NCBI GenBank assembly: GCA_937974275.1
Contig: CALJIF010000141.1
Location: 1-12,533 of the forward strand
DNA: 12,533 nt
From: an uncultured Flavobacteriales bacterium
GTDB taxonomy: Bacteria > Bacteroidota > Bacteroidia > Palsa-965
Reading direction: 5' to 3'
The translations under genes and the position numbers were made by a program. A model generated the notes under the pieces. That model made no database searches. It saw only the letters and a list, made by a program, of their open reading frames with translations, and was not told the DNA's origin. The first letter of the stretch is position 1. Each line of letters opens with the position of its first letter. Below, in pieces: positions 6,461 to 12,533 of the stretch.

Positions 6461-7330
6461 ATGCCCGACAAAAACGAAATAAATGCCCTGATCAGTTTGC
6501 TGGACGACCCTGATGAAGCGGTTTTTCGGCATATTCGTGAAAAACTGCTTTCGCTTGGCGAAGAAGTAATTCCGGAATTGGAGTCCGCTTGGGAAAGTTC
6601 CTTTGATGCTGTTTTTCAGGAACGGGTAGAAAATATTATACAAAGCATTCAGTTTGATCGTGTAAAGCACGAATTAATGGCGTGGGCTCTTCCCGGTCAT
6701 CAGGACTTATTGGAGGGTGCGTTATTGATTGCCAAATATCAATACCCTGATTTGAACGAAATCCAGGTTCGGAAATATCTTGATCAAATGAAGCAGGATA
6801 TTTGGCTGGAACTGAATAACAATTTAACGGCGCTCGAAAAAGTTCGCGTTATCAATCACATCATATTTGATGTTCATGGTTTTGGCGGCAATACCACTAA
6901 TTTTCATGCACCTCAGAATTCACTGATAAACACAGTTCTTGAAACGAAACGTGGTAATCAAGTGAGTTTATCGATCATTTACGCTGTAATTGCTCAGGAC
7001 TTACACATTCCGATTTACGGTGTCAATCTGCCGGAACATTTCATTTTGGCTTATGTGGATCAAGGAGGAACGAGTGGCGTTGTAACCGATGATCCGGAGC
7101 GTGTGTTGTTTTATATCAATCCGTTCAGTCGTGGATCAGTTGTAAGCAAAAAAGAAATTGATGCTTTTATTCGTCAGCATCGTTTAGAAGAGAAGTCGGA
7201 GTTTTATACACCCTGCTCTAATCTGGTCATCATTAAGCGCTTGCTGAACAACCTCCTTCATGCTTATGAAAAGTTGGGCTACGCTTTAAAAGTGGATGAA
7301 ATCCGTCGCCTCATACTTGCTATCAGCTAA
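6461..7330 (+). CDS. SirB1-like protein with transglutaminase-like fold (Transglut_core2)
   Basis: 289 residues. Residues about 5-60 look like a short HEAT-type helical region (LISLLDDPDEAVFRHIREKL, then LGEEVIPELESAW). The core, about 75-250, matches the SirB1/transglutaminase-like family: FDVHGFGGNT (136-145), the APQNSLINTVLETKRGNQVSL stretch (150-170; key residues PQNS, VL, RGN, SL), then IPIYGVNLPEHFILAY (183-198) with His193. Where papain-like transglutaminases have the nucleophilic Cys, this sequence reads GNQVSLS, so classical transglutaminase chemistry is unlikely; this appears to be normal in the family. The function of SirB1 proteins is not firmly known. The C-terminal helical segment (253-289) resembles the repeat-like tails of longer SirB1 homologues. 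The gene stands alone between a phosphorylase and a convergent polysaccharide operon, and context does not suggest a role. The ATG at 6461 is the first possible start in frame after the candidate promoter. Confidence 0.85.
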   Translation: MPDKNEINALISLLDDPDEAVFRHIREKLLSLGEEVIPELESAWESSFDAVFQERVENIIQSIQFDRVKHELMAWALPGHQDLLEGALLIAKYQYPDLNEIQVRKYLDQMKQDIWLELNNNLTALEKVRVINHIIFDVHGFGGNTTNFHAPQNSLINTVLETKRGNQVSLSIIYAVIAQDLHIPIYGVNLPEHFILAYVDQGGTSGVVTDDPERVLFYINPFSRGSVVSKKEIDAFIRQHRLEEKSEFYTPCSNLVIIKRLLNNLLHAYEKLGYALKVDEIRRLILAIS

Positions 7331-7340
7331 TACTAAACAA

Positions 7341-7358
7341 TAGTAACCGCGGTTACTA
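7341..7358. repeat. Perfect 18-base palindrome between convergent genes
   Basis: TAGTAACCGCGGTTACTA reads the same on both strands and occupies most of the 33-base gap between the SirB1-like gene (stop at 7330) and the methyltransferase gene (stop at 7364). As RNA it could fold to a seven-base stem with a CGCG loop. On the plus strand a run of six T follows only after a seven-base delay, and on the minus strand TTGTTTAG follows, so it is at best a weak bidirectional terminator. It might instead bind a protein. Confidence 0.6.
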
Positions 7359-7363
7359 CGGAT

Positions 7364-8041
7364 CTATTTTTTGGGCAGCCAGGCAATAACGTGCGTTCTC
7401 AGGAAAGTAAATGAATTGAAAAGCGTATACCATTTAGAAACGCGTCTTCCCAAAGGAGGTGCTAAGGTTACGCTGAAAAATCGAGGATCCTTTGCAAGTG
7501 GAAATAATTGTCTGATTTCTTTGCGCGTTACTTTCTTCACGTTAGGATTGCGCGGATTATCAAAGGTGAAGTCATACCACAAAACAGCTCCTCCCGGTTT
7601 TACTAAATTCCACATTATAGACGCCAACTCGCGGCGAAATTGATCATCAAGAATTGAAGTAAAAACGGTAGATTGAAATACAATATCAAATTCTTGAATG
7701 CCGGAAAGTGTCCTCGCATCGCCCTCGATAACATGAATAGTCGGAAATGCTGAACGTAAAGCAGCTGCCCGTTCAGGCAATAATTCATTCGCCCATATAT
7801 TACCTGCAGGAATTCCCAAGGAAAGGAAGAACGGAATGTTACCGCCTGAACCCGCACCAATTTCCAACACACGAAGCTCAGCCGGATTTATGCCGAGCGA
7901 AAGTACCAACTCCCGATATTGAGCTTCTCGTTCGTTGATGACACGCTGAGCATAACGTGAACTGTAGATAGCATCGCTTTGATGCTTCCTGTCCTCATAG
8001 TGAGAGGCAATTCGTGTTAGTTCATCATCGTTCACAGCCAA
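7364..8041 (-). CDS. Class I SAM-dependent methyltransferase of the polysaccharide operon
   Basis: 225 residues (223 from an alternative GTG at 8035). Rossmann-type methyltransferase: motif I VLEIGAGSGGN (58-68) binds SAM, acidic Glu86 in NELLPE lies at the end of beta 2, EGDART (106-111) is motif II, FDIVFQSTVF (118-127) is strand 4, and KPGGAVLWYDF (148-158) is the post-motif III block. The target is unknown. At the end of a surface-polysaccharide operon the likely substrate is a sugar in the glycan or its precursor, for instance as a decoration or chain-end cap. The gene has no ATG near its start: the first codon after the preceding stop is TTG, with GTG two codons later, and the first internal Met is at residue 143. 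It lies in the same frame as the upstream phosphoglycosyl transferase, separated only by one TGA. Translation therefore depends on coupling from a non-ATG start, or on readthrough. Stop is TAG. Confidence 0.85.
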   Translation of the reverse strand: MAVNDDELTRIASHYEDRKHQSDAIYSSRYAQRVINEREAQYRELVLSLGINPAELRVLEIGAGSGGNIPFFLSLGIPAGNIWANELLPERAAALRSAFPTIHVIEGDARTLSGIQEFDIVFQSTVFTSILDDQFRRELASIMWNLVKPGGAVLWYDFTFDNPRNPNVKKVTRKEIRQLFPLAKDPRFFSVTLAPPLGRRVSKWYTLFNSFTFLRTHVIAWLPKK

Positions 8042-8629
8042 TCACTTAAATATTCTTCTAATCGTTTTTAGAATAATGCCGATATCGGTTATCAATCCTG
8101 CTTCATGAATATAACGTTGATTTAAGCGAAGTTTAGCCGGCATTACTTCCTTGATGTAGGTCTCCTCCGGATTGCCTGATTTTGCCAACAACTCATTTTC
8201 TTCAAAATACTCTAAGGATGCGTAATCCGTAATTCCGGGACGAACAGATAACACCTTTCGTTGTTCATCGGAATATAAATCTACATACTTCCGCACTTCG
8301 GGTCTTGGACCTACTAAACTCATGTCACCCAACAATACGTTAATCAACTGGGGCAATTCATCCAACTTATATTTTCGAAGAAAATAACCTGCGCGAGTAA
8401 TACGAGGATCACGCCCGCCGACAGTAAGCAAACCTTTTTTGTCGGCATCGGGAACCATGCTTCGAAATTTCCACAACTTGAAATCAACTCCATTCCTGCC
8501 TACACGAATTTGCTTGTAGAATACGCCTCCTCTACTTTCCATACTGATCCAAATGCCAAGAAAAAGGAAAAGCGGCAGCAATATCAATAAGCCAATGAAT
8601 GATGCAACAATATCGAACAGTCGTTTCAT
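8042..8629 (-). CDS. Small phosphoglycosyl transferase (bacterial sugar transferase, PglC type)
   Basis: 195 residues, the minimal catalytic form of the monotopic phosphoglycosyl transferases. They move a sugar-phosphate from a UDP-sugar to undecaprenyl phosphate at the cytoplasmic face of the inner membrane, the first step of many capsule, O-antigen and glycoprotein glycans. Visible are MKRLFDIVAS and a hydrophobic re-entrant segment (about 6-29, with Pro19), then FKLWKFRSM (50-58), the active-site KLDELPQL (88-95) with the Asp90-Glu91 dyad, GDMSLVGPRPE (101-111) and VRPGITDYASL (129-139). No N-terminal multi-membrane extension as in WbaP or WcaJ exists. The start ATG overlaps the stop of the upstream aminotransferase gene (ATGA). 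Adjacency to an aminotransferase resembles pglC/pglE loci, so the sugar could be a 4-amino-type sugar, but the dehydratase and acetyltransferase of that pathway are not in this window. Confidence 0.93.
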   Translation of the reverse strand: MKRLFDIVASFIGLLILLPLFLFLGIWISMESRGGVFYKQIRVGRNGVDFKLWKFRSMVPDADKKGLLTVGGRDPRITRAGYFLRKYKLDELPQLINVLLGDMSLVGPRPEVRKYVDLYSDEQRKVLSVRPGITDYASLEYFEENELLAKSGNPEETYIKEVMPAKLRLNQRYIHEAGLITDIGIILKTIRRIFK

Positions 8630-9846
8630 GCGAGTCCTGTTCCAATAACCTTATGCACTGCGATAACCACTGCCTGAACAACCTGCTTTACTTGTTCTTC
8701 CGTGATGTCGTAAAAAATCGGAAGTGAAATTTCGCGTGAAAAATTGTCGTACGTAGTTGGGTAATTCTTGATATCATAACCCGCATTGCGATAGAAGCTC
8801 ATCATTGGAACAGGAATAAAATGCACGTTTACAGAAACATCCTGATCGAAAATATGTTGTATGATCTGATCCCGTTGCGTTTCACTTATTCCCTTTATTC
8901 TTAACGGATATAAATGATAACAAGTTGTAGCATCATCGTTTTGTAGAACAGGTAATTCCGCCCAATCGTAGGCACTTAAGATCCAGCTGTATTGCTCGGC
9001 AACTTTACGTCGTTTTACTAATGTGTCGTTATCGTAACGGTCCAATTCTACTAATCCGATCGCGGCCATGATATCCGTCATGTTGCACTTGTATCCGGGT
9101 TCGATGATATCATACTTCCAGTTACCCTTTTGCATTTTAGCCAAAGCATCTTTGTTTTGACCGTGGAGCGTTTTAATGCACAGATAATTGTAAATAGCCT
9201 GATTATCGAATGGCGCAGGCAAATTCAACGCCACTGCTCCTCCCTCGGCAGTAGTCAAATTCTTAACCGCGTGAAAAGAAAATACAGTAACGTCCGTTAA
9301 CGCACCTGTCTTTCTTCCCTTGTAAAGAGCGCCGATAGAATGAGCGGCATCGGATAATATCATGATTCGCCCCAATTGCTGTTGCTCCGGCGTTGCAGGT
9401 ACAAAAACCGATCGATGTGCTTCCACCAATTTATTAATGGCGTCATAATCACAAGGAAATCCTCCAAAATCAACGGGCATGATCACCTTGGTTTTTGGAG
9501 TAATTGCTTTTTCAATAGCAGAAACGTTGATATTAAAATCATCCGCATTGACATCCACAAATACCGGAGTTGCTCCACAGTGCATAACCACGTTGGCTGT
9601 CGCGGAATACGTATATGCCGGCAAAATCACTTCATCTCCCGGTTTAACTCCAAACCAGCGCAACATAATTTCTAAACCTGCAGTTGCCGAATTCAAACAC
9701 AAAGTAGCAGGAGCCTGATAGTACGCTGATAATTCTTTTTCGAACCGTTTTGTTTTGGGGCCTGTGGTAATCCAACCACTGCGAAGTGTATCCGTAACTT
9801 CATCAATAATTTTCTGATCTATACGAGGTGGAGAAAACGGCACCAT
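8626..9846 (-). CDS. DegT/DnrJ/EryC1 family sugar aminotransferase (PLP-dependent)
   Basis: 406 residues. Enzymes of this family aminate a nucleotide-activated keto sugar, using glutamate and pyridoxal phosphate, in the cytoplasm. Features: PFSPPRIDQK start, SGWITTGPKTKRFE (23-36), LNSATAGLEIML (51-62) for phosphate binding, LPAYTYSATANVV (75-87), ILSDAAHSIGALY (163-175) with the PLP-ring Asp166, SFHAVKNLTTAEGG (190-203) with the Schiff-base Lys195, YKCNMTDIMAAIGLVEL (252-268), and a C-terminal VNVHFIPVP (339-347). A short stretch around 145-160 (PATPEQQQLGR) looks like a family-variable insertion. The closest named activities are PglE, PseC and ArnB-type 4-aminotransferases, but the sugar cannot be assigned from sequence. 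A 29-base gap separates it from the upstream ligase gene, and its TGA stop overlaps the next start. Its product probably supplies the phosphoglycosyl transferase or a later glycosyltransferase of the operon. Confidence 0.93.
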   Translation of the reverse strand: MVPFSPPRIDQKIIDEVTDTLRSGWITTGPKTKRFEKELSAYYQAPATLCLNSATAGLEIMLRWFGVKPGDEVILPAYTYSATANVVMHCGATPVFVDVNADDFNINVSAIEKAITPKTKVIMPVDFGGFPCDYDAINKLVEAHRSVFVPATPEQQQLGRIMILSDAAHSIGALYKGRKTGALTDVTVFSFHAVKNLTTAEGGAVALNLPAPFDNQAIYNYLCIKTLHGQNKDALAKMQKGNWKYDIIEPGYKCNMTDIMAAIGLVELDRYDNDTLVKRRKVAEQYSWILSAYDWAELPVLQNDDATTCYHLYPLRIKGISETQRDQIIQHIFDQDVSVNVHFIPVPMMSFYRNAGYDIKNYPTTYDNFSREISLPIFYDITEEQVKQVVQAVVIAVHKVIGTGLA

Positions 9847-9875
9847 AGTGACTGAGTCTTTTTACTGTGAAGTAA

Positions 9876-11105
9876 TTAATCGGGCAGAAACACTTTTCGA
9901 TCTGCAGAGAACAAAAGTATTGAATATAAAAATCCGACATACATGGTTCCTGCCTGCAACTGCAACATGGATTCCGGAATCATATTGATGGTTAGTAGTC
10001 CGCCAACAATTACAATTATACCCAAACGTGCACGTATTGCCCACAGCACAACACCTAAAGTTAAAGTCAGCAATACCGACAATCCCAACCAACCAAGTGC
10101 CAATCCTGTCTGAAAAAACTGGCTATGTGCATTTAACTTTTTCTCGAATGCCCCCGTCATTCCCGACTCCTCGTACTTATTCATCAGTTGATCTTGCACA
10201 TCGCCGGTTCCATATCCATACAAAGGCGCATCCATCATTAATGCTGCATCCGCACCCCAGATCAACATACGCACTTCGCTACTTTCGGACGAAGACGGAT
10301 CAACAACTTTATTGCCCGACAAACTCGTCATCATGCGCTGAAATGTTTCTTCTAATCGAGGAGAAGTTTGAATAGCCAGCCATGCACCTCCAACAAGCAC
10401 GAATAATGCAATAGCACCGCTAACGTATCGTTTAAAACGTATTACCGCGTATACGGTGTAAAAAATCAGCACGGCTGCCAATGACAAGAAACCCATTTTG
10501 GAAGACAGCAGAAAAACGATGAATGCAAAAAATAAGCCCAGCAAGCCTGCAATCAACTTATTTCGTGATGATTCATTCTTGAGCAACACTCCATGAAAAA
10601 GAAATACAATGCCGGATACGAAATACAATGCCAGATAAGATGGGTGCATAATATTTTCCGTAAAGGTCTGATACACGAAAGCACTTGCTCCCAAATCAGA
10701 ATAGCGAAGCGCGCCACGCACGATCATAAAAACACCAACCCCAATCAATCCAATAATGAAAGCGAAAAACACTTTTCTCGTTTCTTTTTCAGTTAAGCGG
10801 ATGGATGCAAATACGATGGATAGTAAGAATACAGGAATCTTGACCTGAATACTGTTTAGCGCTTCATCATGATTCTCCGACCATAATATCCCGAGCACAT
10901 ACAACGCAGTAAAGACAATAAAAACAGCCAACCAAGGTGCATTGCGCATATTGTTCCATTTCTCCTTCCAATTCGGGTTTAACAACCAGAAGAAAACGAG
11001 AAAGGTGGAAAATTGAGACGTTAAAAAATTAAACGGCAATAGCGCGCAACACAGCAGCAGCAGGAATCGCATTGTTGAATCTGTTATCGTTGCGTATCGT
11101 GACAT
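9876..11105 (-). CDS. O-antigen ligase/polymerase family membrane protein (Wzy_C)
   Basis: 409 residues, about twelve hydrophobic segments, with one long hydrophilic loop at about 247-330 facing the periplasm. This layout fits the Wzy_C superfamily, which includes WaaL O-antigen ligases, Wzy polymerases and protein O-oligosaccharyltransferases. Family-like positions are ENIMHPSYLALYF (150-162), SSEVRMLIWGAD (275-286) with Arg279, GYGTGDV (297-303), and LNAHSQFFQTGLALGWLG (324-341) with His327. The Arg and His match in kind and place the residues shown to matter in WaaL. Whether it ligates glycan to lipid A, to protein, or polymerises repeat units cannot be told. The start ATG overlaps the TAA of the upstream glycosyltransferase by one base (TAATG), indicating coupled translation. 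Confidence 0.85.
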   Translation of the reverse strand: MSRYATITDSTMRFLLLLCCALLPFNFLTSQFSTFLVFFWLLNPNWKEKWNNMRNAPWLAVFIVFTALYVLGILWSENHDEALNSIQVKIPVFLLSIVFASIRLTEKETRKVFFAFIIGLIGVGVFMIVRGALRYSDLGASAFVYQTFTENIMHPSYLALYFVSGIVFLFHGVLLKNESSRNKLIAGLLGLFFAFIVFLLSSKMGFLSLAAVLIFYTVYAVIRFKRYVSGAIALFVLVGGAWLAIQTSPRLEETFQRMMTSLSGNKVVDPSSSESSEVRMLIWGADAALMMDAPLYGYGTGDVQDQLMNKYEESGMTGAFEKKLNAHSQFFQTGLALGWLGLSVLLTLTLGVVLWAIRARLGIIVIVGGLLTINMIPESMLQLQAGTMYVGFLYSILLFSADRKVFLPD

Positions 11106-12343
11106 TACCGGATTTGTTTTTTGCGAATGCCTTCCAACTTTTGAAACAGCGCTGATGCAATTTTATTTCGTTCAAACTTTTCACTTACGTATGCTCTGCC
11201 GCGCATCCCCCATTCCTTCGCTTGTTCGGGATGTCGACTAACAAATAATATGGCATCAGCCAACGCCTGTTCATTTTCGGGTTCGAAATGTAAACCTGCA
11301 TGCGCCTCATCAATAAAAAGTGTTTTGGCTTCACCATCAATTCCCAACAGCACGGGTTTTTCCATAGCCAGATTTTCAAACACTTTAGAAGGGATTGCAC
11401 CTTTGAATAAGTCCAATTTACGCAATGGAAGTATAGCGCAATCAATCATCGCGACAAATGCAGGCATTAAGGTTTTAGGAATGGCATCCAAAAAAATAAC
11501 GTTATCCAATGCCCATTCTGTTCGCAGTTTTTTCAATAGTTCTTTTTCAGGTCCCTCACCCAAAAGCACGAATTTAATTTCGTTGTGTTCTTTTAATTGG
11601 CGCGCTGCTTTGAGAATAACTTCAAGACCTTGAGCATGACCAATAATGCCACCATAAAAAAACACCTTGTCTGTACTTTTTAATCCGTGCACAGTTCGCT
11701 CCTGTGCTGCAACATGCTTCGGATCGTACAACGAAATATCCACACCATTCGGTAGCCAATACACTTCTTTATTCGGAAAACGAGACTTGATATTGTATAC
11801 GATGCCTTGTGTTTGACCCGTTATCAAAACCGATTTACGATACAAGAATTCTTCCAGCACGGTAGAAATTCTCAATAAGAACCTATTCTTAACGAGTCCC
11901 AGTTTTTCTGCACTTTCCGGCCATAAATCGGACACATTAAAAATCATTGGCGTGCGCTTAAAACGCGATAACAGAAACGCTGTAATTCCCAGAAACAAAG
12001 GCGGTGATTCACAAATCAAAAAATCGCTGCGTTTCATTCGAAAACACCCAATCCAAAATGCGCTAAATACAAACGAAAAATAATTGAGTAAACGAGGCAC
12101 AATGGATTTTGATTGCGGAACATAAATCCAACATCGTGTTACAGGAATTCCATCTATTTCTTCTTCCACACGCCATTTCCCGCGATAGCCTTCTGCAATT
12201 TTCATGTGCGGATAATTGGGCATTGCGGTAATTACGCGAACATCTGCGCCCAAAGCTTTCAATCGAACAGCCAGTTCCGACAAGCGATTTTGCGGTGCCC
12301 CAACTTCGGGTGGATAGTATTGAGATAAAATGACAATTTTCAT
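11105..12343 (-). CDS. GT4 family glycosyltransferase, WbuB/CapM-like
   Basis: 412 residues, GT-B fold retaining glycosyltransferase, cytoplasmic face of the membrane. The N-terminal domain begins MKIVILSQYYPPEVGAPQNR and continues with ITAMPNYPHMKIAEGYRGKW (38-57), CWIYVPQSKS (71-80) and NVSDLWPESAEKLGL (136-150), all typical of the WbuB-type subgroup found in O-antigen and capsule clusters (WbuB is linked to an amino-deoxy sugar transfer in E. coli, but that specificity should not be carried over). The C-terminal nucleotide-sugar domain shows LPNGVD (197-202), YGGIIGHAQGLEVILKA (230-246), LLGEGPEKELL (260-270), and IPSKVFENLAMEKPVL (317-332), where Lys320 and Glu324 fall in the donor-binding region. 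The start is fixed by the conserved N-terminus and overlaps the stop of the preceding glycosyltransferase (ATGA). Sugar and linkage unknown. Confidence 0.92.
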   Translation of the reverse strand: MKIVILSQYYPPEVGAPQNRLSELAVRLKALGADVRVITAMPNYPHMKIAEGYRGKWRVEEEIDGIPVTRCWIYVPQSKSIVPRLLNYFSFVFSAFWIGCFRMKRSDFLICESPPLFLGITAFLLSRFKRTPMIFNVSDLWPESAEKLGLVKNRFLLRISTVLEEFLYRKSVLITGQTQGIVYNIKSRFPNKEVYWLPNGVDISLYDPKHVAAQERTVHGLKSTDKVFFYGGIIGHAQGLEVILKAARQLKEHNEIKFVLLGEGPEKELLKKLRTEWALDNVIFLDAIPKTLMPAFVAMIDCAILPLRKLDLFKGAIPSKVFENLAMEKPVLLGIDGEAKTLFIDEAHAGLHFEPENEQALADAILFVSRHPEQAKEWGMRGRAYVSEKFERNKIASALFQKLEGIRKKQIR

Positions 12344-12533
12344 GGTATCATTTTATCGTAAAGCGATTCAACAGCATCGAGATTTTTCTCCCAATCATAA
12401 TTTTCCAAAACACGTTGTCGCGCAGCGTCACCCATTTGCTTCCGAAGTTCAGGATTATTCAGCAAATGTAGTATTGCATCCGCGGCTTTGCCCGGTTCAT
12501 TTTTGGGAACCACCAGTGCGGTAACATCATTAA
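12340..12533 (-). CDS. GT4-type glycosyltransferase, C-terminal fragment (gene continues beyond window)
   Basis: Only the last 63 codons are present; the 5' end lies past the right edge. The peptide begins NDVTALVVPKNEPGKAADAI, then LHLLNNPELRKQMGDAARQR, VLENYDWEKNLDAVESLYDK and MIP. This is the standard C-terminal end of GT-B glycosyltransferases: the last donor-domain strand with the V(x)P(x)(D/E) turn, the NPELRKQMGDAAR helix and the cross-over helix with Y/F-x-W. The TGA stop overlaps the ATG of the next gene by the ATGA pattern, so it belongs to the same operon. Specificity cannot be judged from this fragment. Confidence 0.85.
   Translation of the reverse strand, partial: NDVTALVVPKNEPGKAADAILHLLNNPELRKQMGDAARQRVLENYDWEKNLDAVESLYDKMIP

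Noticed and set aside
6070..6471. 133-codon minus-strand open frame opposite the phosphorylase
   Set aside because: It is antisense to the strongly conserved phosphorylase C-terminus, its sequence shows no family features, and it runs over the next gene's promoter. It is a shadow frame.
8042..8044. UGA used as a sense codon in this organism (alternative genetic code)
   Set aside because: TGA also ends the aminotransferase gene and the partial glycosyltransferase, where it forms ATGA overlaps with conserved next starts, so UGA works as a normal stop here.
12330..12524. 64-codon plus-strand open frame at the right edge
   Set aside because: The opposite strand encodes a convincing glycosyltransferase C-terminus in frame with the operon, so the plus-strand frame is a shadow.
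1..12533. CRISPR array, insertion sequence, tRNA, rRNA, phage or defence system
   Set aside because: No regular repeats, transposase or integrase motifs, terminal inverted repeats, or RNA gene signatures were seen on either strand.

Overview
The window looks like a chromosomal segment of a member of the Bacteroidota. This rests on several independent signs. One promoter is a near-textbook Bacteroidota sigma-ABfr type (TTTG, 19 bp, TAATTTTG on the minus strand at 5444-5414), and other genes are preceded by TAnnTTT(G/A)-like boxes. Shine-Dalgarno sequences are mostly absent. The two-domain UspA proteins, the AlgX-like/MBOAT pair, the uridine-phosphorylase-like enzyme and the SirB1-like protein all read like Bacteroidota versions. 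Genus or family cannot be decided from the sequence alone.

Layout from left to right. (1) 1-497, plus: the C-terminal part of a DUF4197 protein cut by the window edge, then a strong terminator. (2) 599-3372, plus: a two-gene transcription unit encoding an AlgX/AlgJ-like SGNH protein and an AlgI-like MBOAT acyltransferase. Together these are a standard machine for acetylating an exported polysaccharide. The unit ends in a hairpin shared with the convergent gene. (3) 3426-5352, minus: two tandem-domain universal stress proteins, each apparently with its own promoter and terminator. (4) 5518-7330, plus: a uridine/nucleoside phosphorylase and a SirB1-like transglutaminase-fold protein, each with its own candidate promoter. 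(5) 7364-12533, minus: a tightly packed surface-polysaccharide operon. In transcription order it holds a GT4-type glycosyltransferase (partial), a WbuB/CapM-like GT4 glycosyltransferase, an O-antigen ligase/Wzy-like membrane protein, a DegT/DnrJ/EryC1 sugar aminotransferase, a small phosphoglycosyl transferase that starts glycan assembly on undecaprenyl phosphate, and a SAM-dependent methyltransferase.

How the genes fit together. In region 5 the aminotransferase probably makes a nucleotide-activated amino sugar. The phosphoglycosyl transferase would load a first sugar-phosphate onto the lipid carrier, the GT4 enzymes extend the chain, the membrane protein polymerises or ligates it, and the methyltransferase may decorate or cap it. 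The AlgX-like/MBOAT pair could acetylate this or another polysaccharide, but that link is inference only. Gene junctions in region 5 are overlapping or abutting (ATGA, TAATG, ATGA, TGA|TTG), which suggests translational coupling.

I do not see a clear new defence, mobile or RNA-based system. The most interesting points are modest. A single in-frame UGA separates the phosphoglycosyl transferase from a methyltransferase that has no ATG start. The AlgX-like protein lacks the expected catalytic Asp. Its C-terminus resembles a motif I associate with many unrelated Bacteroidota proteins. Several well-placed inverted repeats look like operators. No tRNA, rRNA, CRISPR array or insertion sequence was recognised, and no gene-free stretch exceeds 300 bases.
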